The notes beneath the pieces are model-generated. The model did no database searches, had not been told where the DNA came from, and saw only the letters and a list, made by a program, of their open reading frames with translations. Positions 15,623-24,430 of a DNA stretch of 64,000 nucleotides are shown piece by piece. The stretch is from NCBI GenBank assembly GCA_964392615.1, contig CAYMRB010000002.1, forward strand, positions 9,679 through 73,678. The letters run 5' to 3'. Both the position numbers and the translations under genes were made by a program. This stretch comes from CAYMRB01 sp964392615 (lineage in GTDB: Bacteria; Planctomycetota; UBA8108). Every line of letters begins with the position of its first letter. Position 1 is the stretch's first letter.

Positions 15623-17545
15623 TCATCTTCGGCGCACTGACGCAGGCGAGACGTTCTGATAGAAGGTCACGACGCCAGCCTTCCCGCCGATGCCGAAGAC
15701 ATCCGGTCGACCATCGCTGTCGACATCTGCTACCTGAAGATCGATGCACGGATAGCCGGCGCCGCTGACGTCCGTGCGCCGCCACTGCGGTGTCGACGAC
15801 GCGCCTCGGTTCTCGAGGACGATCACGCGATGGACCTGCTGGTCGCATCGGGCCGGATCGAAGTCGCAGGTCACGACGTCGAGATCGCCGTCGCCATCGA
15901 TGTCGACGACCTCGAGACCGCGCGGCGCGTTGATCGCGGTAGCGACCTCGTGCCGACGCCAGATGCCGAGCGGGTCGTCGGCCGGACACTCGAACCACGC
16001 GACCGTGTCGCCGCCGTGGCCTGCGGCGACGACGAGGTCGAGGTCGCCGTCCCCGTCGAGATCGCGCAGCTCGGTGTGCGACACGCCCTGCAGGGGCGCG
16101 ACCGAGTGCCACGCCCAGTTGCCGACCGGGTCGTCCGGCGCCTCGTACCAGCCGCTCGCGAACGCGATATCGACACGGCCATCGCGATCCACGTCGCCGA
16201 CGTCGAGGCCCGACTTGCCGCCGAGCGACTTCAGGGGGTGTCCCTCGTCGATGGCGCGACGCTGCCAGGTGCCGTCCGGCGCCGGGTCGAACCAGCAGAC
16301 GGTGACGCGTGGGGCGTCTTCGTCGCCATCGGTGAAGGCTGCGACGAGCTCGTCGGCCTTCCCGTCACCGTCGATGTCGGCCGCGGCGAGATCGCGCAGA
16401 TCGAGCGTGCTCGTGGCGATCGCATGAAACGTCCACTTCGCTTCCGACCACGGCGACTCCGGGTTTTCCCACCAGCCGAGGGCGCCGCGCTTCTTCGCGC
16501 TGATCACGTCGAGGTCGCCGTCGCCGTCCACATCGCGCAGCACCGCGGCGTCCGCGCCGATCGATCCGCTCGCGTCGAGATTGCCGAAGCGCTTCCACTC
16601 GGCGACGCGTCGACCCTTCGTCTGGTACGCGAAGAGCACGCCGTCGCCGCCTGCGATCAGATCGGGTGTTCCGTTGCCGTCGAGATCGCCGGAGCGGATG
16701 AAACGAATGCGCGCTGCCGGCGAGAAGTCGCGATCGAAGTAGAACCGCGCCAAGCGCATCGTCGCCGCGCGCCCCGTCGTCCGCAGGTCGTAGCGTCGAT
16801 ACCGCCACGCGCCGTCGCCACACGCCTCTTCGACCAGCGCGGCCAGCGGCGGATCGTACTCCTTGAGCTCCTCGCGCGTGTCGACGTGGTTGTGCAGCGA
16901 GTCGTTGGTGCGATTCGTGTTGAACCAGGACTGGACGCCTTCAGCGAAGTACTCGCCGGGGGTCGTGCCGGCGTAGGTGTTCTCCCACAGGCCCTTCTCA
17001 CGGGCCGCAGCGAACGTCGCCCGCAAGCGACTTCTGAAGGTCTCGTCGAGACGCCGCATCGTGCCGTCGATGCAGTGGGCGAACTCGTGAACGAGGATGC
17101 TCTCGTTCGCGTAGCGGTCGCCCGGCAGGTTGAGGAGGTTCTCCTCGCCGCAGCTCACCGGTTGGCCGCCGAAGCCGCGGGCGCGCAGATTCCAGAACAG
17201 GTTCGGCTTCATGCGGCTGTGTTCGGGAATGTCCGTGACCGCTTCGTTCGAGTGGATCACGACGAAGCGGACGCCGACCTCGCCCATCGCCTCGAGGACC
17301 TTGGGGCGCTCCTCGAGCATCTTCGCGATGAGGTGCGCGACCTCGCGCAGCGCCTCGTCCGCGACGCGTTCCGAGCTGACGATCGAGATGCCGTGGAAAT
17401 CCACGTACTTCTTGTAGAACGGGTCGACCTGGATCCGCGCCGGCGGCGCCGTGATGGGAAGCGGCCGATCGTCGCAGAGAACGACGGCGGGCAGGAGGGA
17501 GAGCGCGGGCAACACGAGGAGGACCGCAGGGGTGGTCGTTCGCAT
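15623..17545 (-). CDS. Zinc metallopeptidase (M34/ATLF-like) with FG-GAP/VCBS repeats
   Basis: This 640-residue exported protein starts at 17545 with a signal peptide (PAVLLVLPALSLLPAVVLC). Residues about 35-230 form a gluzincin-like peptidase domain: VHEFAHCIDG contains the HExxH zinc motif (His153, Glu154, His157) and a later Glu in GEYFAEGVQSWF is a plausible third ligand, as in anthrax lethal factor-like (ATLF) domains. The C-terminal half is an FG-GAP/VCBS propeller with calcium-binding loops such as DLDGNGTPDLI, DVDGDGDLDVI and DLDGDGDLDLV. A secreted peptidase or cell-surface protein acting on glycoproteins is a reasonable guess. No partner operon genes; 148 nt precede the next gene. 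Confidence 0.7.
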   Translation of the reverse strand: MRTTTPAVLLVLPALSLLPAVVLCDDRPLPITAPPARIQVDPFYKKYVDFHGISIVSSERVADEALREVAHLIAKMLEERPKVLEAMGEVGVRFVVIHSNEAVTDIPEHSRMKPNLFWNLRARGFGGQPVSCGEENLLNLPGDRYANESILVHEFAHCIDGTMRRLDETFRSRLRATFAAAREKGLWENTYAGTTPGEYFAEGVQSWFNTNRTNDSLHNHVDTREELKEYDPPLAALVEEACGDGAWRYRRYDLRTTGRAATMRLARFYFDRDFSPAARIRFIRSGDLDGNGTPDLIAGGDGVLFAYQTKGRRVAEWKRFGNLDASGSIGADAAVLRDVDGDGDLDVISAKKRGALGWWENPESPWSEAKWTFHAIATSTLDLRDLAAADIDGDGKADELVAAFTDGDEDAPRVTVCWFDPAPDGTWQRRAIDEGHPLKSLGGKSGLDVGDVDRDGRVDIAFASGWYEAPDDPVGNWAWHSVAPLQGVSHTELRDLDGDGDLDLVVAAGHGGDTVAWFECPADDPLGIWRRHEVATAINAPRGLEVVDIDGDGDLDVVTCDFDPARCDQQVHRVIVLENRGASSTPQWRRTDVSGAGYPCIDLQVADVDSDGRPDVFGIGGKAGVVTFYQNVSPASVRRR

Positions 17546-17858
17546 GGTCTCGTCTTCGCTGCGGACAGGGTGGTAGGGAATCCGACTCTCGACGATAGCA
17601 AATCTCGTCTCGCGAGGGAGCCTGCCAGGGGCGGCGTCCGGGGGCAGCGCGAGGTCGCGGCAGATCTCCGGCGCGGCCGAGGGGAGGAAAGGGACTGGAA
17701 AAGTCCTTTTGGTCCTGCTTCGCCCGTGGCATCTTTGTGTGCTGTCGATACGGACAAAAGATTGGCCCTCGTCGTGCATTTCCGAGTTCTGGCAACGAAG
17801 AGCCCGGCTGGAATGGCCGCCATCGCCGAATCGCCCCTCCTCAACGGGCTGGTAAGCC
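17546..17858. promoter_or_regulatory. Divergent intergenic region before the sialoglycan regulator
   Basis: This 313-bp gap between the metallopeptidase and the GntR/LacI regulator holds no gene. The notable element is GGACT (17692-17696) paired with AGTCC (17702-17706) and followed by TTTT (17707-17710): a small hairpin plus T-run, or an operator half-site pair. A related GGACAAAAG occurs at 17752-17760, close to a reverse complement of CTTTTGGTCC (17706-17715). These may be binding sites for the adjacent regulator. No clear sigma-70 promoter was seen. Confidence 0.35.
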
Positions 17859-18965
17859 ATGGAAATCGAATCACCTGCGGGGACGAGCATCGCCAGGGTC
17901 GCGCGGCTGATCGAGGAGGATCTGCTGCGTCGGGATCTTCTGCCGGATCAGCGGTACTTGACCGCGCAGGAAGCCGGCGAGCGCTTCGGAGTCCACCCGC
18001 GCATGGCCAGCCGCGCGATGAACGTCCTCGCGGAACGCCAGCTGTTGGTGCGCCGCCGGGGTTCCGGCACGATCGTCGGGCCCGGACTGCGCGAGTATCG
18101 CAAGTTTCGACTGCGGTGTGTGCACGTGCTGGTCTCGGAGAGTCGCTACCATCGCGGGCTGTCCGGCATGCACCTGCTGGAGGCAGTGCAGCGCGAGCTG
18201 GTGGGCCACGGCGTTCAGTTCAACGTCCTCCCGGCCGCCGACGAGGAGTCGTACGTGGCCGAGCTGCTTCGCCGGGGCACGGAGGACGGATCGTTGGCCG
18301 GACTGATCGTCATCGGGTGTGGACGCGCGACGCAGGAGCTCGTCGACGCCCGCAGGGTGCCGGCGGTCGTCTTCGGCCACGTGTATCCGATGACGCGAGA
18401 CCTGCCCTCGGTGGACCTGGACCAGGAGAGTGCGGGGAGACTGCTCGCGCGCTGTGTCCTGGAGCGGGGGCACCGGCGGCTCGCGGTGATGGCGAACGAC
18501 GTCTGGCTTCCCGGGGACAACCTGTTCCTTGACGGTGTGCAGGCAGAAGCTGCAGGGCGCGCGACGGTGCTCGTGCGAGGACTGCCTCTGGAGGAGAAAG
18601 TCCTGCGAAGCGAGTTGGGCGACCTGATGTCGTCACCCGAGCCGCCGACGGCGTTCATCTGCCGCATGCCGTCGCGGGCGCGAATCGTGCTGGACGCTAT
18701 TCGAGCGCGTGGCGCCGCCGTGCCGGAGGAGTTCGACGTCGTGTTCGACCATCCGCACGAGAGCGAGCAGGATACCCAGCTAAGCGACGTCCTGCAGTGC
18801 CCTCACGTCTTCTGCGAGGAGACCGAGGAGAGCCAGGCGGCGATCGTGTCGCGCATGTTGCGAGCGCTCGTCGATGGGGAGCGAATCGACAGCTCCACGA
18901 TCGAGCTGCCGGTGCGCCTTGTCGTCCCGGATCACCGAACGAATCCGCCTCCGGAGAGGAGATGA
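17859..18965 (+). CDS. GntR-type DNA-binding / LacI-type sensor transcriptional regulator
   Basis: This 368-residue cytoplasmic regulator has an N-terminal winged helix of the GntR class (YLTAQEAGERFGVHPRMASRAMNVL, then the wing VRRRGSGTIV, residues about 10-70) joined to a periplasmic-binding-protein-like ligand domain as in LacI/GalR (LAGLIVIGCG, PAVVFGHVYP, VDLDQESAGRLLARCVLERGHRRLAVM). Such AraR-like hybrids respond to sugars. Its stop overlaps the start of the sulfatase-sialidase gene by 4 nt (ATGA), so it is the first cistron of the sialoglycan operon and very likely its own regulator. The start at 17859 has no strong ribosome site. Confidence 0.85.
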   Translation: MEIESPAGTSIARVARLIEEDLLRRDLLPDQRYLTAQEAGERFGVHPRMASRAMNVLAERQLLVRRRGSGTIVGPGLREYRKFRLRCVHVLVSESRYHRGLSGMHLLEAVQRELVGHGVQFNVLPAADEESYVAELLRRGTEDGSLAGLIVIGCGRATQELVDARRVPAVVFGHVYPMTRDLPSVDLDQESAGRLLARCVLERGHRRLAVMANDVWLPGDNLFLDGVQAEAAGRATVLVRGLPLEEKVLRSELGDLMSSPEPPTAFICRMPSRARIVLDAIRARGAAVPEEFDVVFDHPHESEQDTQLSDVLQCPHVFCEETEESQAAIVSRMLRALVDGERIDSSTIELPVRLVVPDHRTNPPPERR

Positions 18966-21517
18966 CACGCAGGACCATGCGCAGCACTTCGTTTGCAACC
19001 CTATTGTGGATCGTCGCCGCGTCGGTCGAGGCGCAGCAGCCGCGGGAATCCGCGCCGAACGTCGTTCTGCTGATGGCGGACGATCTCGGCTACGGCGATG
19101 TCGGCTTCACGGGAAACGCGATCGTCCAGACGCCACACCTCGACCGGCTCGCGGCGCGTGGCGTCCGTCTCGATCGGTTCTACTCGGCCGCGCCGGTGTG
19201 CTCTCCGACACGCGCGAGCTGCGTGACGGGGCGCCATCCGTACCGCGTCGGCATTCCGTGGGCGTTCGCAGGCGCGCTACCCGCGCGCGAGACGACGATC
19301 GGCGAGGCGCTTGGCGCGCTCGGCTACCGCACCGCGCACTTCGGAAAGTGGCACCTCGGCCTCCTGAGCCCGTCGGTGAAGCAGGGCTACGCGCCGGGCG
19401 ACCCGAGTCCGCAGGCCTACGCCCCGCCTTGGGAGCACGGCTTCGCGGAGTGCTTCAGCGTGCTCAACAGCATTCCGACCTTCGATCCGTACTACATGCA
19501 CTCCGGCGAGTTCGGCACCGAGGGCTATCGATTCGTCCTGGACCGTGCCATTCGCGGCGGCGAGCGCCAGGGCGGATTCGTCTGGCGCGACCGCTTCTGG
19601 ACCGGACCGGGGACCTTGGTCGACGAGTGGTTGACGGGGCCTGTTCCGGACCTGCTCGTCGATCGCACGCTCGAGTTGGCGCGCGAGTCGAAGGCCGCCA
19701 ACCGGCCGTTTCTCGCGTTGGTGTGGTTCTCCACGCCGCACACCCCGGTCGTCGCCGGTCCGAAGCACCGAGCGCTCTACCCGGATCGATCGATCGAGGA
19801 GCAGCACTGGTACGGCTCGATCTCGGCGATGGACGAGGCGATCGGTCGACTCGCGGCGGGGCTCGAAAAGCTCGACGTCGTGGACGACACGCTTCTATGG
19901 TTCTGCAGCGACAACGGACCGACCTGGGTCCACGAGCACGGCACGACCGGTGGTCTGCGCGCCCGCAAGGGAAGCCTCTACGAAGGTGGGATCCGCGTGC
20001 CGGCCCTCGTGCACTGGCCCGCAGGGCTCGAGGGAGGACGGAGCGTCGACGTGCCGATCGTGACGAGCGATCTGCTGCCGACCGCCTTGGCCGCCGCCGG
20101 ATCCGGTCCGCCGCGTCACGTCGAGCTCGACGGAGAGGACGTGCTGCCGATCCTCGCGGGGAAGAGAAAACAGCGCACGCGGCCGATCGGATTCCAGTCG
20201 CCTCGGCTCGAAAGCAAGGCGCGCGACACGAAGGCGTGGATGCAGATCGGCGGCCTGCAGCTGGCCTGGATCGACGGCGACGAGAAGCTCGTCAGCATGG
20301 ACGGCGGGAAGAGCTGGCAGCTCTACGATCTTCGCTTCGACCGCGCCGAGCAGAACGATGTGTCCGCGGAGCGACCGGAGCGCGTGACCGCGATGCGTCA
20401 GGCTCTCGAGAGCTGGCGCCGGCGGTGCGCCACGAGCGCGCGGGGCGAGGACGCGGTTCCCGTGCTCGTCGCGCGCGAGACGGCCGTTGTCGGCGTCGAA
20501 CGCTCGCCTTCGTGCTACGCGCAGTTTCGTGAGGGCTGCGTCTCCGTGACGAACGCGGGACGCCTGGTCGTCGTCGCGCAGGGGCGCGAGAAGAGCGCGT
20601 GGAGCGATCGATCGGGCCAGGACCTCGTCTGCCGCTTCAGTGACGACGGGGGCGACACGTGGGAGCCGACCGTGCTCGTGGCCGAGACGGGCGATCACTC
20701 GATCTGCCCGAACGCGACCGTCTACGATCGCGAGACCGACACGATTCACGTGCTGTACAACGTGTTTCTCTGGGACTTCCGGAAGCCCGACTCGCGGCGT
20801 CCGATGAAGGGGCGCGAGTGTCGGCAGTTCCAGGTTCGCAGCTCCGACGGGGGCGAGACGTGGTCGAAGCCTCGCGACATCACCGCGATGCTCGGCAGCG
20901 GAGGCTACACGACGGTGTTCGGATCCGGCGAGGGCATTCAGCTGCGTCGCGGATCGCACGCGGGCCGGCTCGTCGTGCCCGGCGGATTCCAGAATCGATG
21001 GGGCAACCGCTCATTCTACAGCGACGATCACGGCGTGACGTGGCGGGTCGGAGAGATCGCGCCCCGCGATCGCGTCAAGGGTCTCAACGTGCGTCTCGAG
21101 AACAAGGTCGCCGAGCTCGCGGACGGCACGCTCGTCCAGAACGTTCGACACACGCCCGAGCGCGTGCGCGCGTTCTCGAAGGACGGAGGGCAGACGTGGA
21201 CGCCGCAGGAGGTCGACCGTGGCCTGCCCGCGGTCAGCTGCAACGGCAGCCTGCTGTGCGTTCAGGACGAGGCGGGGCGCGACGTACTCCTGTGCTCGGT
21301 TCCAGCCGGCCCGAGACGCACGCACGGTACGGTCTACGCGAGCACCGATGGTGGGCGCACTTGGCCGCGACGCGCGATGCTCGTCGAGAGCGAGTTCGCG
21401 TACTCGAGCCTCGTCGAGCTGCAGGACGGACGCATCGCGCTCGTCTACGAGGCGCGCAACCACCGCGATCTGTACGTCCGACGCTTCCGGCCGGACGACG
21501 TCTTTGCTGGAGAGTGA
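18962..21517 (+). CDS. Secreted sulfatase-sialidase fusion
   Basis: This 851-residue protein has two catalytic modules. After a signal peptide, residues about 27-480 are an arylsulfatase: NVVLLMADDLGYGDVG (metal-binding Asp pair) and VCSPTRASCVTG, where Cys80 is the formylglycine residue of the CxPxR motif. Residues about 495-851 are a BNR sialidase-like propeller with five Asp-boxes (SDDGGDTW, SSDGGETW, SDDHGVTW, SKDGGQTW, STDGGRTW). A classical RIP motif is not seen, so the arginine triad needs checking. A single chain could remove sulfate and sialic acid from the same glycan. The ATG at 18962 abuts GGAGAGGAG and overlaps the regulator stop; an ATG at 18977 is an alternative. Followed after 2 nt by the transporter fusion. 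Confidence 0.8.
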   Translation: MTRRTMRSTSFATLLWIVAASVEAQQPRESAPNVVLLMADDLGYGDVGFTGNAIVQTPHLDRLAARGVRLDRFYSAAPVCSPTRASCVTGRHPYRVGIPWAFAGALPARETTIGEALGALGYRTAHFGKWHLGLLSPSVKQGYAPGDPSPQAYAPPWEHGFAECFSVLNSIPTFDPYYMHSGEFGTEGYRFVLDRAIRGGERQGGFVWRDRFWTGPGTLVDEWLTGPVPDLLVDRTLELARESKAANRPFLALVWFSTPHTPVVAGPKHRALYPDRSIEEQHWYGSISAMDEAIGRLAAGLEKLDVVDDTLLWFCSDNGPTWVHEHGTTGGLRARKGSLYEGGIRVPALVHWPAGLEGGRSVDVPIVTSDLLPTALAAAGSGPPRHVELDGEDVLPILAGKRKQRTRPIGFQSPRLESKARDTKAWMQIGGLQLAWIDGDEKLVSMDGGKSWQLYDLRFDRAEQNDVSAERPERVTAMRQALESWRRRCATSARGEDAVPVLVARETAVVGVERSPSCYAQFREGCVSVTNAGRLVVVAQGREKSAWSDRSGQDLVCRFSDDGGDTWEPTVLVAETGDHSICPNATVYDRETDTIHVLYNVFLWDFRKPDSRRPMKGRECRQFQVRSSDGGETWSKPRDITAMLGSGGYTTVFGSGEGIQLRRGSHAGRLVVPGGFQNRWGNRSFYSDDHGVTWRVGEIAPRDRVKGLNVRLENKVAELADGTLVQNVRHTPERVRAFSKDGGQTWTPQEVDRGLPAVSCNGSLLCVQDEAGRDVLLCSVPAGPRRTHGTVYASTDGGRTWPRRAMLVESEFAYSSLVELQDGRIALVYEARNHRDLYVRRFRPDDVFAGE

Positions 21518-21519
21518 CC

Positions 21520-24417
21520 ATGAATGCGGCCGTTTCTCAGCGGGGGCTCGGATCGCGTCTCCCGATCCTCGTAGTCGTCATGGCGCTCCTGACGTGTGGG
21601 CTCGGCTGCGAGCGGAGCGGCGTGACCGCGTACGGTCACGGGCTGCTCTGGGATGAGCTGCCGCCGCTTCCCGACGCGCACGGCTTCGCCGGTCCGTTCG
21701 CGGGCGTGGTCGATAGCGATCTGCTGGTCGCGGGCGGGGCGAACTTTCCGGACGGTGTTCCGTGGCATCTTACCGGCGAGGGCTGGACGTCGCCGAAGCG
21801 CTACCACGAACGGATCTTCGTGCTGGAGCAGGAGCGGGCTGCAGCCGGGGGGCCTCCTGCCTGGCGTGAGTCGACGATTCGACTGCCGCGACCAATCGCG
21901 TACGGTGTCAGCGTCGCGGTCCCGGGCGGCCTGCTGCTGATCGGCGGGGAGCGGCAAGATCACCGCCGTGACGACGAGAAGAGGGAGTACGCGTCGGAGC
22001 GGGTGCTATCGGACGAGGTCCTCCTCGTGCGTCGACGACCTGGCGGTAGCGACATCGAGATCGAGCCGGGATTCCCGCGCCTCCCCTCGCCGATCGCGTT
22101 TGCCGGTGGAGCACGGATCGGGAATCACGTCTACATCGTCGGAGGTGATGACGGCGACGGGGCGACGCGCAGCTTCTGGAGGCTCGATCTGTCGCAGCGT
22201 CCCCTGTCCTCCGCGAAGAACGGAACGAAGAGCGACGACTCGTGGCGATGGGAGTCTCTGCCCGCATGGCCCGGCCGTCCTCGCGTGCTGCCGGTCGTCG
22301 CGGCTCAGAGCGATGGACGCGAGACGTGCCTGTACGTCGTCAGCGGTCGCGAGGTCGTCGACGGCGAGTTTCGCTTGCACACGGACGCCTACCGATTCGA
22401 GCCGAGCCGCGAGCGCTGGAATCGCCTCGCCGACGTGCGCGTAGCGGACGACACGGCACCACGCTGCGTCATGGGCGGGGCGGCAGCGGCGGTCGGCACG
22501 CACGAGATCCTCGTCGTCGGCGGGGCGCGCGGCGATGTTCTCCTGCGACACGCGAACGAGTTGCCGCGCGAGATCGCGACGGCGGAGAAGGCTGGAGACA
22601 CGGCCCTCGCTGATCGCCTGCGCGCTGAACGACTCGCGCTCTACGATCGCCACGTCGGCTTCAGCCGGGATGTCCTGAGCTACAACGCCGTCACCGACCG
22701 GTGGAGCCGCGTCGGCCAATTCCCGGCTGGTGAGCGCGTGCCGTCAGGGCCGGCGGTCGACCCTGGCGAGCGAGTCGCTACGGGCGCGCCGGTGACGACC
22801 GTAGCGGTGCATTGGGAAGGCGCCGTCGTCGTGCCGAGCGGCGAGATCAGTCCCGGCGTCCGCACGCCGAGGGTCTTCTCCGTCGCCGTCGATCGCGGCG
22901 CGGTCTCTTTTGGCGTCGCGAACTGGACCGTGCTGGCGTTGTATCTCGCGGTCCTCGTCTGGATGGGCTTCTACTTCTCGAGACGCGAACGCTCGACTGA
23001 GGACTTCTTCACCGCCGGAGGACGCATACCGTGGTGGGCGGCCGGACTGAGCATCTTCGGGACGATGCTCTCTGCGATCACCTACTTGTCGATTCCCGCG
23101 CGGGCGTACGGAACGAACTGGAGCTGGCTGATCCAGAACTTCGGCATCCTGGCCGTCGCGCCAATCGTCGCTTTTCTGTTCTTGCCGTTCTTCCGCAAGC
23201 TGCGCGTTACGAGTGCCTACGAGTACCTCGAAGCGCGATTCAACGTCTCCGTGAGGCTGTTCGGGAGCGCGTCGTTCATCCTCTTCCAGTTCGGTCGCAT
23301 GGGCATCGTCGTCCTGCTGCCAGCCCTGGCACTCGCGGCGGTCACCGGCATCGACATCCTGTTCTGCATCGTCGTGATGGGAGTCCTCAGCACGCTCTAC
23401 ACCGTCCTCGGAGGCATCGAGGCCGTCGTATGGACCGACGTGTTGCAGGTCGTCGTGCTCATCGGCGGTGCGATCGCGGCAGTCGTCATGATCCTCGTCA
23501 ACGTAGGCGACGGTCTGCCGGAGCTGTTGGCCGCGGCGTGGGAGGCGGGAAAGGTCGATCTCGTCACGGAGTTCCACTCGCACGACCTGAGCTGGGCGAG
23601 GGACGGCGTGCTCGTCATCCTGCTCGGCGCGGTGTTCAACTCGATCTTGCCCTATATCAGCGATCAGGCGGTGATTCAGCGCTACATGACGGTGGCCGAC
23701 GAGCGACAGGCACGTCGCGCGATCTGGACCAACGGCATTCTCGCCGTGCCGGCGTCTCTCCTGTTCTTCGGCGTCGGAACCGCGCTCTGGGTGTTCTACC
23801 GCGCACGTCCGGAAGCGTTGATGCCGCTGGAGAAGCCCGATCAGATCTTTCCGTGGTTCATCGCCCTCGAGATGCCCGCCGGCGTCGCCGGTCTGGTGAT
23901 CGCGGGCGTCTTCGCCGCGTCGATGTCCAGTCTCGACTCCAGCCTGCATTCGATCGCGACGGCGGTGACCACCGACTTCTATCGTCGCTTCCGACCCGAT
24001 AGCTCCGAGGCGGCGCGACTCCGCTTCGCGCGCGTGCTGACGGTCTTCCTGGGTGTCATCGGGACGCTGTCGGCCATCTTGATGGCGACGATGGAGATCA
24101 AGTACCTGTGGGACGTGTTCCTGTCCATCACCGGCTTGTTGCTCGGGACGCTGGGGGGCTTGTTCACCGTGGGGATCCTGTTACGTCGCTGCAGCTCGAT
24201 CCACGCCTGGTTCGGTATCGTCGCGAGTGTCGCCGTTCTGTACCTGGCGCGGCATCACAGCGACCTGCACTTCCTGCTCAACGGAGTGCTGTCGCTCGGA
24301 ACCTGTTTCATCGTGGCGCTTCTGTCGAGCTACGCGCTGCCGACGCGCGGTGGAGACGCCGAGCTGACGGTCCGCTCGTTGGTACCGGGCCGCGATGAGA
24401 CGAGAGAGTCCGGGTAG
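21520..24417 (+). CDS. NanM-like sialic acid mutarotase fused to SSS-family sodium:solute symporter
   Basis: This 965-residue protein has an N-terminal membrane-targeting segment followed by a Kelch-type propeller (about 40-450; motifs GPFAGVVDSDLLVAGGANFPDG, NHVYIVGGDDGDG, ILVVGGARG), matching N-acetylneuraminate mutarotase and its circularly permuted relatives. From about residue 466 come 12-13 transmembrane segments of the sodium:solute symporter family (STEDFFTAGGRIPWWAAGLSI, LGGIEAVVWTDVLQ, FAASMSSLDSSLHSIAT). The fusion would convert alpha-Neu5Ac to the beta anomer at the membrane and import it with Na+. The ribosome site GGAGAG is 5 nt before the ATG. Substrate is inferred from the flanking sialidases; related SSS proteins carry other sugars. 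Confidence 0.82.
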   Translation: MNAAVSQRGLGSRLPILVVVMALLTCGLGCERSGVTAYGHGLLWDELPPLPDAHGFAGPFAGVVDSDLLVAGGANFPDGVPWHLTGEGWTSPKRYHERIFVLEQERAAAGGPPAWRESTIRLPRPIAYGVSVAVPGGLLLIGGERQDHRRDDEKREYASERVLSDEVLLVRRRPGGSDIEIEPGFPRLPSPIAFAGGARIGNHVYIVGGDDGDGATRSFWRLDLSQRPLSSAKNGTKSDDSWRWESLPAWPGRPRVLPVVAAQSDGRETCLYVVSGREVVDGEFRLHTDAYRFEPSRERWNRLADVRVADDTAPRCVMGGAAAAVGTHEILVVGGARGDVLLRHANELPREIATAEKAGDTALADRLRAERLALYDRHVGFSRDVLSYNAVTDRWSRVGQFPAGERVPSGPAVDPGERVATGAPVTTVAVHWEGAVVVPSGEISPGVRTPRVFSVAVDRGAVSFGVANWTVLALYLAVLVWMGFYFSRRERSTEDFFTAGGRIPWWAAGLSIFGTMLSAITYLSIPARAYGTNWSWLIQNFGILAVAPIVAFLFLPFFRKLRVTSAYEYLEARFNVSVRLFGSASFILFQFGRMGIVVLLPALALAAVTGIDILFCIVVMGVLSTLYTVLGGIEAVVWTDVLQVVVLIGGAIAAVVMILVNVGDGLPELLAAAWEAGKVDLVTEFHSHDLSWARDGVLVILLGAVFNSILPYISDQAVIQRYMTVADERQARRAIWTNGILAVPASLLFFGVGTALWVFYRARPEALMPLEKPDQIFPWFIALEMPAGVAGLVIAGVFAASMSSLDSSLHSIATAVTTDFYRRFRPDSSEAARLRFARVLTVFLGVIGTLSAILMATMEIKYLWDVFLSITGLLLGTLGGLFTVGILLRRCSSIHAWFGIVASVAVLYLARHHSDLHFLLNGVLSLGTCFIVALLSSYALPTRGGDAELTVRSLVPGRDETRESG

Positions 24418-24430
24418 AGGGGGGAGCACC

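Noticed and set aside
12505..15768. A long plus-strand open frame opposite the di-heme propeller gene
   Set aside because: The minus-strand protein has a signal peptide, ribosome site and two heme motifs; the plus-strand translation is low-complexity Arg/Val-rich with no family.
15830..18532. A 900-codon plus-strand frame crossing the metallopeptidase and the regulator start
   Set aside because: It is antisense to the HExxH/FG-GAP protein and out of frame with the GntR regulator; composition is typical of a shadow frame.
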